Below are positions 18,526-25,776 of a stretch of 64,000 nt of DNA, piece after piece. The DNA comes from Blastococcus sp. HT6-4 (GTDB lineage: Bacteria; Actinomycetota; Actinomycetes; Mycobacteriales; Geodermatophilaceae). The translations under genes and the position numbers were made by a program. Numbering within the stretch: the stretch's first letter is position 1; each line of letters begins with the position of its first letter. A model generated the notes under the pieces. It did no database searches and was not told the origin of the DNA. It saw nothing but the letters and a program-made list of their open reading frames with translations. Where the stretch lies: assembly GCF_039679125.1 (NCBI RefSeq), contig NZ_CP155551.1, positions 2,480,001 to 2,544,000 of the forward strand. Reading direction: 5' to 3'.

Positions 18526-18957
18526 ATGGATCCCTTCCGCGGTCTCGGCATGCCCCGGATCCCGGGGTTCGGCGAGCTGCTCGCGCTGCTGCAGACCCAG
18601 ACCGAGGCGCTGTCCCAGCTGCCCCGGACGCTGGCCGACCTCAACGGGGCGGTGCGTGAGCTGACCGCCGCGACCACGTCGGCGCGGGAGACGATCGCGT
18701 CGGCCCAGCGGATGGCCGAGCGGCTGGAGGACCTGGTCGACGAGCTGGAGGAGCCGGTGCGCGCGCTGCGCCCCGGCATCGAGCGGGTCGGCCGGGTGCT
18801 GGACGACCCGGCGGTCGACACCGTGCCCGACACGCTGCGGCGGATCCACGAGGACCTGATGCCGCTCATCTCCGGACTGCGGCAGGCGCAGAGCCGGGTG
18901 GGCTCGGTGACCGGGCTGCTGCGCCGCCGCCCGGGGGACGGGGACGACGGCTACTGA
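18526..18957 (+). CDS. Small amphipathic-helix protein, function unknown (143 aa)
   Basis: I do not recognise a defined family. The protein has a Pro/Gly-rich head (MDPFRGLGMPRIPGFGELL) followed by long amphipathic helices rich in Leu, Ala, Glu and Arg (QTQTEALSQLPRTLADLNG, RMAERLEDLVDELEEPVRAL). The pattern is reminiscent of phasin-like or membrane-surface helical proteins. There is no signal peptide or membrane helix. It converges, with only seven bases between stop codons, on another small helical protein that also has an LPALPSPPG-type Pro/Gly motif, so the two may be functionally related. Coding bias is strong. Confidence 0.7.
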   Translation: MDPFRGLGMPRIPGFGELLALLQTQTEALSQLPRTLADLNGAVRELTAATTSARETIASAQRMAERLEDLVDELEEPVRALRPGIERVGRVLDDPAVDTVPDTLRRIHEDLMPLISGLRQAQSRVGSVTGLLRRRPGDGDDGY

Positions 18958-18964
18958 GCCACCC

Positions 18965-19351
18965 TCAGCCGTCGGCGGCAGGCGGCTCGCGGCGGACGAG
19001 GTCGCCGACGGCCTCCTCCAGCCGCGCCCACGTGGAGCTCCACTCCACCAGCGGGTCGAGGATCCGCTCGAACACCGCGAGCTGCTGGTCGAAGGCCTGC
19101 AGCTGAGCGGTCATCGCCGCGATCGACTGCCGCTGGGCCCTGACGACGTCGGCGATCGCCCGCACCTGCGCGGCGGACATCGCGCCCGGGGGGCTGGGCA
19201 GCGCCGGCAGCGACAACCTGCCGGGGACGGCGCCGGCCAGGTTGCGGGCCCGGTCGCTGAAACCGCGCAGCTGGTTGACGAACTCGTCGACGGACCGACC
19301 CACGATCCCGCTCGGCGGGGTCGCCCGGTCGGCGTCGTCGGCCTCGGTCAT
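18965..19351 (-). CDS. Small helical protein, function unknown (128 aa)
   Basis: An unrecognised protein with an acidic, disordered N-terminus, a short Pro-rich joint (LPALPSPPGAMS) and a C-terminal coiled-coil-like half (VVRAQRQSIAAMTAQLQAFD, LAVFERILDPLVEWSSTWARL). The ATG at 19351 is chosen because a GGAGGGGGAG site lies just upstream; an open frame extends to 19435 without one. It is convergent with the 143-residue helical gene. The helical layout resembles phasins and polymer- or membrane-associated proteins, but nothing proves this. Confidence 0.7.
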   Translation of the reverse strand: MTEADDADRATPPSGIVGRSVDEFVNQLRGFSDRARNLAGAVPGRLSLPALPSPPGAMSAAQVRAIADVVRAQRQSIAAMTAQLQAFDQQLAVFERILDPLVEWSSTWARLEEAVGDLVRREPPAADG

Positions 19352-19602
19352 CGCTCCCCCTCCGGCTGCCGTGCCGGATCCGACCTTAGGCGCGCGTCGC
19401 CGTCGAGGGCGACCCGTACCGACGGTCCGGGGCACGGGAGCGCCCGCCGGGACATCGATCGCCCCACCCGGTTCAGCGGCCGTCGAGCAGGGCCAGCTCC
19501 CGGCCGACCAGCTCGCGACGCCGGCCGCACGACCCCGACCGCGACGGCCGCGGTCGGACTCCTCGGCCGGTGTACTCCCGAACCGGCGTCACGAGCCGCG
19601 GG
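19352..19602. other. Gap without a recognised gene
   Basis: About 250 bases between the start of the small helical gene and the end of the transglycosylase gene. It holds the promoter of the former at its left end. No convincing open frame or terminator was seen. Confidence 0.4.
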
Positions 19603-20487
19603 TCAGTACCAGCCCTTCGCCTGGGAGTGGCTCCACGCGCCGCACGGCGAGCCGTAGCGGTTGTTGATGTAGATCAGCCCGGCGTCGATCTGGCGATAGC
19701 CGTCGGAGGTCTTGGCGATGCCGGTACCGGCCCACGTCGAGTCGAGGAACTGCGCGATGCCGTAGGCGGTGCTGCGCGGGTTCTGCGCGTTGGGGTTCCA
19801 GCCGCTCTCCTTGCCCCACAGGCTCTCCAGGCAGGTGAACTCGCTGCCGCCGACCTTCTGCATGGCGTAGCCCTTGATGGACCCGGCAGGCGCGGCGGGC
19901 GCGGCCGGGGCGGCCGGGGCGGCCGGTGCCGGCGCGGCACGCCCGGCGCGGGGGGCGGCGGCCTGCACCTCGGCAGCGCGGGCGGCCTCCGCGGCGCGGG
20001 CGGCCTCCGCGGCGCGGGCGGCCTCCGCGGCACGCGCAGCCTCCGCGGCACGGGCGGCCTCGGCCCGTGCGGCCTCCTCGGCGGCACGGCGGGCGGCCTC
20101 CTCCGCCTCGAGACGGGCGGCCTCCTCGGCTGCGCGGCGGTCCAGCTCGGCCTGGTCGGCGGCAGCCTGCGCCTCGGCCGCCGCGACCTGCTCGGCCACG
20201 CGCTCGCTCCGGCTGGCGGCCAGCGGCTGGAGCGAGCCGGCCGCGGTCTCGGCGACATCGGCCGGAGCCGCGTCGGCGGTGATGCCCAGCTGCTCCGCGA
20301 TGCTGACCGGCGCCAGCTGCGGCTCCGCCTGTGCAGCGGGCTCGCCGCCGCTGGTGAGGACGCTGGCCGTCAGGCCGCCCGCGGCGGCGACCGCCAGCAG
20401 CAGCGCGGGGCGGCGGCCCGCCACGAAACGGCGGCGGCCGCCGGCCGTACGCGCGGCGCGGGCGAAGGAGGTGGGGCGAAGGTTCAT
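19603..20487 (-). CDS. Secreted lytic-transglycosylase-like cell wall protein
   Basis: A 294-residue exported protein. Basic residues followed by PALLLAVAAAGGLTASVL (about 28-45) form a signal or anchor. Residues about 95-180 are an Ala/Glu/Arg coiled coil with tandem EAARAA units encoded by 18-base repeats. A Pro/Ala linker follows. The last 85 residues form an SLT-like domain: the catalytic glutamate in WGKESGWNP, then STAYGIAQFLDSTW, GYRQIDAGLIYINNRYGSPCGAW. It probably cleaves peptidoglycan outside the membrane. Its long leader carries a c-di-AMP riboswitch, as seen for Rpf and other wall hydrolase genes in actinobacteria. TGGAG precedes the ATG. Confidence 0.9.
   Translation of the reverse strand: MNLRPTSFARAARTAGGRRRFVAGRRPALLLAVAAAGGLTASVLTSGGEPAAQAEPQLAPVSIAEQLGITADAAPADVAETAAGSLQPLAASRSERVAEQVAAAEAQAAADQAELDRRAAEEAARLEAEEAARRAAEEAARAEAARAAEAARAAEAARAAEAARAAEAARAAEVQAAAPRAGRAAPAPAAPAAPAAPAAPAGSIKGYAMQKVGGSEFTCLESLWGKESGWNPNAQNPRSTAYGIAQFLDSTWAGTGIAKTSDGYRQIDAGLIYINNRYGSPCGAWSHSQAKGWY
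19971..20060 (-). repeat. Five 18-base tandem repeats in the transglycosylase coiled coil
   Basis: Five consecutive 18-base units, differing at a few positions, encode the six-residue period of the Ala/Glu/Arg helix. They lie wholly inside the gene and preserve frame. Copy number probably varies between strains. Confidence 0.8.
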
Positions 20488-20597
20488 GGGGTGGGACTGC
20501 TCCAGGTGCAGGGCACAGCAGCCGGCCGTCGGAGCGGCGCGGTGCTGCTGCGAGGTGGTCGAGTGGCAGCGCGGGTGGCGGGCGGGACGCCCGGAGC

Positions 20598-20672
20598 TCA
20601 GCGCGGGGAAGGCGCGCGCGAGGTACCGGACCGGCTGCGGATCCGTGCAGGGTGGACCCGCAGGCTCGCCAT
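20598..20672 (-). CDS. 24-codon upstream ORF in the riboswitch leader
   Basis: An ATG preceded by AACGGAGAG at reasonable spacing opens a 24-codon frame ending 110 bases before the transglycosylase start. The peptide is Arg/Ser/Pro rich. It begins 26 bases beyond the aptamer's closing stem, so its translation could be part of the expression platform, for example by affecting Rho access. This is inference; no homologue was assessed. Confidence 0.35.
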   Translation of the reverse strand: MASLRVHPARIRSRSGTSRAPSPR

Positions 20673-20689
20673 GCGGCGGCTCTCCGTTC

Positions 20690-20830
20690 TTCCGACGGCC
20701 GCCTACCGGGTTAGCTGACGGATTCGGGCGGGAAACGGCCCTACCCGCGCCGGAACGTGCCCGGCGCGCGATTCACCCCAGTGCTGCGGTGGGTCCCCGG
20801 CTCGCCCCGGAGGGCGACTCGGCGGCGCCC
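20690..20830 (-). ncRNA. c-di-AMP riboswitch (ydaO-yuaA type)
   Basis: The minus strand carries the conserved words of this aptamer in order: CCGGGGACCCACC, TGGGGTGAATCG, a variable hairpin (GCGCCGGGCACGTTCCGGCGC), GGGTAGGG, CCGAATCC, CAGCTAACCCGGTAGGCGG. The closing stem pairs GCCGCC at 20826-20821 with GGCGGC at 20703-20698. In actinobacteria this class sits before resuscitation-promoting and wall hydrolase genes and switches them off when c-di-AMP is high. About 200 bases separate it from the transglycosylase start, including a small upstream ORF. Exact ends are approximate. Confidence 0.92.
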
Positions 20831-20874
20831 GGCGGACCTCCCCGAATGGGGAGCGGACGACCGGCCGGGCCCAG

Positions 20875-20908
20875 CCACGGTAACCACCGTTATCCGTCCG
20901 TGACAATG
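20875..20908 (-). promoter_or_regulatory. Candidate promoter of the riboswitch-transglycosylase transcript
   Basis: On the minus strand TTGTCA is followed after 17 bases by TTACCG, a plausible sigma-70-type pair upstream of the aptamer. It includes an imperfect palindrome, GGATAAC-GGT-GGTTACC, that could bind a regulator such as an MtrA-like protein controlling wall hydrolases. The regulator is a guess. Confidence 0.4.
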
Positions 20909-20937
20909 CCTGGCGCAGGAAAAGACGTCCGCGGGGC

Positions 20938-21612
20938 TCAGGGCAGCCGCCACACCGTCGTCCGGCGCAGCTGAGCGGGGTGGTCCGGCGAGGACCCGGT
21001 GTCAGGGACCTCGTAGACGGCCAGAGCGCTCAGCCGGTCCTCCGGCAGGTACACCCGGCCCGGATCGCCGATGAGCACCTCCGCCCCCCGGCCGCGGGCG
21101 GCGTCGAGGAACGGCAGCACGCGGTCGGTCATCTCCCGGTCGTAGCAGACGTCGCCGGCCAGGATCACCGCCACGTCCGGCGGCGGGGCGCCCAGGACGT
21201 CTCCCACGGGCGTGATGCCCGGGGTCCCGTTCCGCTCCGCGTTCACGGTGATCGCGGTGAGCGCGAAGGGGTCGACGTCGCTGGCCAGGACGCCGGTGGC
21301 CCCCGCCCGGGCGGCAGCGACGGCCACCAGCCCGCTGCCCGACCCGAGATCCAGCACCGTGCGGCCGGCGACCAGCTCCGGGTGGTCGAGCACGTACCGG
21401 GCCAGCGCCTGACCGCCCGGCCAGACCGCGGCCCAGAACGGCGGGTCGGTCGCGGTGTACCCCTGCTCGGTCGCCATCGCCTCCCAGAGGGCCACCACGT
21501 CGGCGGCCACGTGGAGCTCCACCTCGGGCACCAGCGCGGGGCGGGCCGGGCGGGTGTGGGCGCGGACGAAGGCGGCGGGAACGGGGAGGTCCACACCGGC
21601 AGTCAACCGCAC
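20938..21612 (-). CDS. SAM-dependent methyltransferase, METTL20/ETFB-lysine type
   Basis: A 224-residue class I methyltransferase. The SAM motif is VLDLGSGSGLVAVAAARAGA, preceded by the typical DPPFWAAVWPGGQALARYVLD stretch and followed by ASDVDPFA and AGDVCYDREM, which resemble protein-lysine methyltransferases of the ETF-beta/METTL20 group. The target protein is not known. The start is uncertain: GTG 21612 and GTG 21594 both lack a good ribosome site. The gene begins 26 bases after the SDR and is probably the last gene of the ethA-SDR-methyltransferase unit. Confidence 0.82.
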   Translation of the reverse strand: MRLTAGVDLPVPAAFVRAHTRPARPALVPEVELHVAADVVALWEAMATEQGYTATDPPFWAAVWPGGQALARYVLDHPELVAGRTVLDLGSGSGLVAVAAARAGATGVLASDVDPFALTAITVNAERNGTPGITPVGDVLGAPPPDVAVILAGDVCYDREMTDRVLPFLDAARGRGAEVLIGDPGRVYLPEDRLSALAVYEVPDTGSSPDHPAQLRRTTVWRLP

Positions 21613-21638
21613 CGCCCGGCCGGCGCCGGTCGCGGCCG

Positions 21639-22481
21639 TCAGGCCACCGGTGGGCCCGCCCGCCCCGCGCGACGGGCGATCAGCCGCCAGTAGGTCCCCG
21701 GCAGCAGCCGCACCAGCACATCGGGGACCGTCGCCGTCCAGCCGATCAGCAACCGCGGGCGGCGCTTCTCGATGGCCGTCACGATCTTCGCCGCGGCCTG
21801 CTCCGGTGGCATGCGCAGGAGCCTGGCGAACTGCCGTCGGCCCTCCTCGTACTCCTCCACCGAGACCCCGGAACCGGTCCGGGCGGTCTCCGCGATCCGG
21901 GTCCGGACGCCGCCGGGGTGCACCACGGTGACCCCGATGCCGTCGTCGGCCAGCTCGTGGCGGAGCGACTCGCTGAAACCGCGGACCGCGAACTTGCTCG
22001 TCGAGTAGGCGGCCTGACCGGCGGGCGCGAAGATCCCGAAGACGCTGGAGACGTTGACGACGTGGGCGCCTGGACGGGTCTTGAGCACCGGCAGCAGCGC
22101 ATGGGTCAGCCGGACGACGGCGCGGACGTTGATCGCCATCACCCACTCGAACTCCTCGACGGTGACCTGGTCGAACCGCCCGCCGAGCGCCACCCCGGCG
22201 TTGTTCACCAGGAGCGTGGTCCCGGGGTGCTCGGCCACGAGGGTCCGCGCGACCGCCGCCGTCGCCTCCTCGTCGGCCAGGTCGACGACGTACGTCGTCA
22301 CCTGCAGCGCGGGGTGCGCGGCCCGGATCCCCGCGGCGACGCCGTCCAGCCGCTCGGTGTCCCGGTCGAGCAGGACCAGGTGGCTGCCGCGGGCGGCGAG
22401 CTGCACCGCCAGCGCCTCGCCGATGCCGCTGGCCGCACCGGTGACGACCGCCGTCCCGCCGGCGAACGCGTAGGGCCGCAT
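21639..22481 (-). CDS. Short-chain dehydrogenase paired with EthA-type monooxygenase
   Basis: A 280-residue classical SDR: TGAASGIGEALA for NAD(P) binding, NNAGVALGG, the catalytic serine in VNVSSVFG and YSTSKFAV (YxxxK). A C-terminal extension after residue about 225 resembles SadH-like oxidoreductases found beside flavin monooxygenases in actinobacteria. The ATG overlaps the ethA stop by one base (TGATG), so translation is coupled. Together they could oxidise an alcohol to a ketone and then to an ester, a known two-step logic for Baeyer-Villiger systems; the substrate is unknown. Confidence 0.9.
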   Translation of the reverse strand: MRPYAFAGGTAVVTGAASGIGEALAVQLAARGSHLVLLDRDTERLDGVAAGIRAAHPALQVTTYVVDLADEEATAAVARTLVAEHPGTTLLVNNAGVALGGRFDQVTVEEFEWVMAINVRAVVRLTHALLPVLKTRPGAHVVNVSSVFGIFAPAGQAAYSTSKFAVRGFSESLRHELADDGIGVTVVHPGGVRTRIAETARTGSGVSVEEYEEGRRQFARLLRMPPEQAAAKIVTAIEKRRPRLLIGWTATVPDVLVRLLPGTYWRLIARRAGRAGPPVA

Positions 22482-23977
22482 CACGCCACCGACGGCTGCG
22501 CGTCCGAGGCGGTGGCGACGGCGGCCGGCCGCTGGAAGGTCATGCCCTCGTCCGCCAGCGGCCCGCGCCGCATGAGCGCGACGTCGCGCAGGTAGTTCTG
22601 GTGCAGCCGCCACGGGGTCCGCGCCCCCTGCTTCGGCAGGCCCCCGAGGCTGCGCTGCACGTAGCCCGCGGACAGGTCCAGGAACGGCGCGTCCGCACCC
22701 TCGGGCGGGGCGACCGGCGTGGCCGAGACGTAGCCGTGGGCGTCCAGGTGGTCCAGCAGCCGGCACACGTAGCGGTTGACCAGGTCGGCCTTCAGCGTCC
22801 AGGACGCGTTCGTGTAGCCGATGACCATGGTGAAGTTGGGCACCCCGGAGATCATCATCCCCTTGTAGGAGACGGTCTCGGACAGGTCGACCGGCCGCCC
22901 GCCGACGGTGATGCTCATCCCGCCGACCGGGAGCAGGTTCAGCCCCGTGGCGGTCACCACGACATCGGCCGCCAGGTGCTCGCCCGAGGCGAGCTCGATG
23001 CCGTCCTCGGTGAACGTGCGGATCCGGTCGGTGGCGATCGAGGCCGTGCCCGCGCGCAGGCTGCGGAACAGATCGCCGTCGGGCACCAGGCACAGCCGCT
23101 GGTCCCACGGGTCGTAGGGCGGGTTGAAGTGCGTGTCGACGTCGACGCCGGCCGGCAACTGCTTGGCGGTGAGCCGGCGGACGAGCGCACGGACCAGGGC
23201 GGGACGACGGCGGCTGAGCTGGTAGAGCGCGGTGGACGTGAGCACGTTCTTCCACCGGACGATCGGATAGGCGAGCCGGGCCGGCAGCCGCGAGCGCAGC
23301 GCCAGGGCCAGCGGGTCGCGGCCGGGCAGGGACAGCACGTAGCTGGGTGTCCGCTGCAGCATCGTCACGTGAGCGGCCTGCTGGGCGAGGGTGGGGACGA
23401 GCGTCACCGCCGTCGCCCCGCTGCCGATGACCACGACCCGCTTGCCCGAGACGTCGAGCTCCTCGGGCCAGTGCTGCGGGTGCACCAGCGTCCCGCGGAA
23501 GCGCTCCTCGCCCTCGAAGTGCGGCCGGTAGCCCTCGTCGTAGCGGTAGTAGCCCGAGCAGACCGACAGCCAGGAGCAGGTGAGCGTCACGGTCGCGCCG
23601 GTGTCCGTGCGCTCGGCGGTCACCGTCCACCGGGCGTCGTCGCTGGACCACTCGGCCGAGAGCACCCGGTGGTGGAACCGGATCCTCTCCGTGACGCCGT
23701 ACTCGCGGGCGGTCTCCTCGATGTACCGGCGGATCGCGGGACCGTCGGCGATCGCCTTCGACTCCGCCCACGGCCGGAAGGAGTAGCCGAGGGTGAACAT
23801 GTCGGAGTCCGACCGGACGCCCGGATAGCGGAAGAGGTCCCAGGTACCGCCCACGGCCGCGCGGGACTCCAGGACCGCGTAGGTGGTGCCGGGCCGATCC
23901 ACCTCCAGGTGGCAGGCGGCGCCGATCCCGGAGAGGCCGGCCCCGACGACCAGGACGTCCACGTGCTCGGTCCCCAT
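22481..23977 (-). CDS. ethA: EthA-like Baeyer-Villiger monooxygenase
   Basis: A 498-residue FAD/NADPH enzyme inserting oxygen next to a ketone. It has GAGLSGIG for FAD, GGTWDLFRYPGVRSDSD, the Baeyer-Villiger fingerprint FRGTLVHPQHWP (FxGxxxHxxxW), GSGATAV for NADPH, and KQGARTPWRLHQNYLRD near the C-terminus. From memory of the mycobacterial protein, similarity to EthA, the activator of ethionamide, is high along the whole length, and the divergent TetR is equally EthR-like. GGAG lies upstream of the ATG. Native substrates of EthA are probably long-chain ketones; the same may hold here. Confidence 0.93.
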   Translation of the reverse strand: MGTEHVDVLVVGAGLSGIGAACHLEVDRPGTTYAVLESRAAVGGTWDLFRYPGVRSDSDMFTLGYSFRPWAESKAIADGPAIRRYIEETAREYGVTERIRFHHRVLSAEWSSDDARWTVTAERTDTGATVTLTCSWLSVCSGYYRYDEGYRPHFEGEERFRGTLVHPQHWPEELDVSGKRVVVIGSGATAVTLVPTLAQQAAHVTMLQRTPSYVLSLPGRDPLALALRSRLPARLAYPIVRWKNVLTSTALYQLSRRRPALVRALVRRLTAKQLPAGVDVDTHFNPPYDPWDQRLCLVPDGDLFRSLRAGTASIATDRIRTFTEDGIELASGEHLAADVVVTATGLNLLPVGGMSITVGGRPVDLSETVSYKGMMISGVPNFTMVIGYTNASWTLKADLVNRYVCRLLDHLDAHGYVSATPVAPPEGADAPFLDLSAGYVQRSLGGLPKQGARTPWRLHQNYLRDVALMRRGPLADEGMTFQRPAAVATASDAQPSVA

Positions 23978-24047
23978 GTGCCCACACTCCGCTCTCGCCC
24001 GCCCGGCCGGCGGCCGGGTTGCGCGGCGCCGTGAGCGCCACTCCCCC

Positions 24048-24095
24048 GTCGACGCTATCGACATACTGTCGACAGCGTCAACACGGTGTCGAGAC
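24048..24095. promoter_or_regulatory. EthR-type operator between ethA and ethR
   Basis: An AT-richer island holds a ladder of half-sites: GTCGAC, ATCGACA, TGTCGACA, GTCAACA, TGTCGA. TATCGACA and TGTCGACA form an inverted repeat around TAC, and TGTCGACA pairs again with the following GTCAACAC...GTGTCGA. EthR of Mycobacterium binds cooperatively to a long, similarly repeated operator in the ethA-ethR gap. EthR binding here would repress ethA and probably ethR. Confidence 0.75.
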
Positions 24096-24109
24096 CGGCG
24101 GCCGGCGGC

Positions 24110-24115
24110 TAGTCT
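24110..24115 (+). promoter_or_regulatory. -10 box of ethR, suggesting a leaderless transcript
   Basis: TAGTCT lies seven bases before the ethR ATG, so a normal start point would fall on or next to the start codon. No Shine-Dalgarno sequence is present. The same hexamer and spacing precede the GT4 gene at 46636. Confidence 0.5.
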
Positions 24116-24122
24116 CCCTCGC

Positions 24123-24776
24123 ATGTCGGCGCCCACGGAGAACCTGCCCGGCGCCGGGCGCGGCCGTCGGCCGGCCCGGCCATCCGGCGACGACCGGGAG
24201 CTGGCGATCCTCGCCACGGCCGAGCGACTGCTCGGCCAGCGACCCCTGGCGGCGATCTCGGTCGACGACCTCGCGCGCGGCGCCGGGATCTCCCGGCCGA
24301 CGTTCTACTTCTACTTCCCGTCCAAGGACGCGGTCCTGCTGTCGTTGCTCGACCGCGTCGTGGCCGAGGCCGACACGGCCATGCGCGAGGCCTTCGGCAG
24401 CCCGGCGGCCGGCGCACGGGAGGGCTGGGCGCGGGCGATCGCCGCCTACTACGAGACCTTCCGGGTCCACCGCGCGCTCACCGTGGCGTGGGCGGAGGCC
24501 CGCTCCACCAGCGACGAGGTGCGACGGCTCTGGTCGACGGTGTTCGAGCACTGGGTGCAGCGGTCCGCCACGGCGATCGACGCCGAGCGGGCCCGCGGCG
24601 CCGCGCCGCCCGGGCTGCCGGCCCGCGACCTCGCCGTCGCCCTGACCTCGATGAACGAGCGGGTGCTCTACGCGACCTTCAGCGGCGACGGCCCGGCGGT
24701 CGCCGAGGCCGACGTGGTCGAGGTCCTGCTGGGCATCTGGCTGCCCGCGGTCTACGGGACCGCCACGCCGGACTGA
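24123..24776 (+). CDS. ethR: EthR-like TetR-family repressor
   Basis: A 217-residue TetR protein. Residues about 14-75 contain RRPARPSGDDRELAILATAE and the helix-turn-helix ISVDDLARGAGISRPTFYFYFPSKDAVLLSLLDR (given here as a region), nearly identical in remembered sequence to mycobacterial EthR. The C-terminal ligand domain retains DAERARGAAP and the MNERVLYATFSG segment. In Mycobacterium the protein represses ethA and is relieved by hydrophobic ester or ketone ligands. It is divergent from ethA across a repeat-rich operator. The ATG follows a TAGTCT box closely. Confidence 0.93.
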   Translation: MSAPTENLPGAGRGRRPARPSGDDRELAILATAERLLGQRPLAAISVDDLARGAGISRPTFYFYFPSKDAVLLSLLDRVVAEADTAMREAFGSPAAGAREGWARAIAAYYETFRVHRALTVAWAEARSTSDEVRRLWSTVFEHWVQRSATAIDAERARGAAPPGLPARDLAVALTSMNERVLYATFSGDGPAVAEADVVEVLLGIWLPAVYGTATPD

Positions 24777-24785
24777 GCGGCCGGC

Positions 24786-25706
24786 TCAGACCGCGACGGT
24801 CGCCAGCGTGCTGCCGGTCAGGCTGCCGAACCAGAGGGTGCCGCCGGACTCGCGCACGCCGGTGAGCATCTCGAAGCCGGGGATCTCGCCCTGCAGCCGG
24901 TGCACCTCACGGCCGCTGCCGTCGACGGCGAGGACGCCCAGCGTGCGGCCGGGGCGCGGCTGGAGGGCCGGCGGCAGCATGCCGAGCAGGGTCCGCACCG
25001 GCGCGGGCAGGCGGTGGATCGCGGCGAGCGCCGCGACGCGCGGGCTCGGGAGCGTGATCCACACCAGCCCGTCGGAGCCGAGGGCGATGTTGTCGGGGTG
25101 ACCCGGCAGGTCGTCGACGAAGACCTCGGCCGTGCCGGCCCGCTCCCCCGAGAGCCACACCCGGCGGACCCGCGCGGCGCCGGTCTCGGCGACCGCCACC
25201 CAGCTCTCGTCGGCGGCCAGCGCCACGCCGTTGGCGAACTCCAGCCCACCGAGCAGCTCGGTAACCACCCCGTCCGGTGCCCGCCGGAACAGCCGGCCGG
25301 TGGCGGTCCGCTGCACGAGGTCGGCCCGCCACTGCGGGATGCGGAAGCGCTGCGAGGAGTCGGTGAAGTAGATCGTCCCGTCCGCGGCGACCGCGGCGTT
25401 GTTGACGGCCCCGAGCCGGCGCCCGCCGACCTCGTCGACGAGCGTCCGCACGGTCCCGTCCGCCGACGAGACCGCCAGCAGCCCGGCGTCGGAGGCGCAG
25501 ACGAGCACCTCGTCGTCCCCGAGGAGCTCCAGGCCCAGCGGCCGGCCGGGCACCCGCGCGACGGTCTCGACCGGCGCGCCGGGGCCGGCGAGCCGCACGA
25601 TCCGGCCGTCGGCCAGCCCGGTCAGGACCCGCCCCGCCCGGTCGACGAGCACGTCCTCGGGGCCCTCGCCGACCGGCACCACCGTCGCCCCGCTGAAGTC
25701 GCGCAC
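24786..25706 (-). CDS. SMP-30/strictosidine synthase-like beta-propeller protein
   Basis: A 306-residue six-bladed propeller: VGEGPEDVLVDRAGRVLTG at the first blade, AVNNAAVAADGTIYFTDSS, GLEFANGVALAADESWVAVAETGAARV and LPGHPDNIALGSDGLVWI. This order is typical of the strictosidine-synthase-like group of SMP-30 proteins, which usually act as lactonases or esterases with a bound calcium ion. No signal peptide is present. It is convergent with ethR, with nine bases between the stop codons; CTGAGC and GCTCAG there form a small hairpin. The substrate is unknown. Confidence 0.85.
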   Translation of the reverse strand: MRDFSGATVVPVGEGPEDVLVDRAGRVLTGLADGRIVRLAGPGAPVETVARVPGRPLGLELLGDDEVLVCASDAGLLAVSSADGTVRTLVDEVGGRRLGAVNNAAVAADGTIYFTDSSQRFRIPQWRADLVQRTATGRLFRRAPDGVVTELLGGLEFANGVALAADESWVAVAETGAARVRRVWLSGERAGTAEVFVDDLPGHPDNIALGSDGLVWITLPSPRVAALAAIHRLPAPVRTLLGMLPPALQPRPGRTLGVLAVDGSGREVHRLQGEIPGFEMLTGVRESGGTLWFGSLTGSTLATVAV

Positions 25707-25776
25707 GCCGTCCCCCCGCTCCCGCCGCGGGGTCCCGCGAGCTCGGCGGCAGTCTGCCCGACGGCCGCCGACTGCG

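Noticed and set aside
21639-24041. An 800-codon minus-strand frame ending in the SDR
   Set aside because: The first two-thirds is the wrong frame of ethA; the SDR has its own ATG overlapping the ethA stop.
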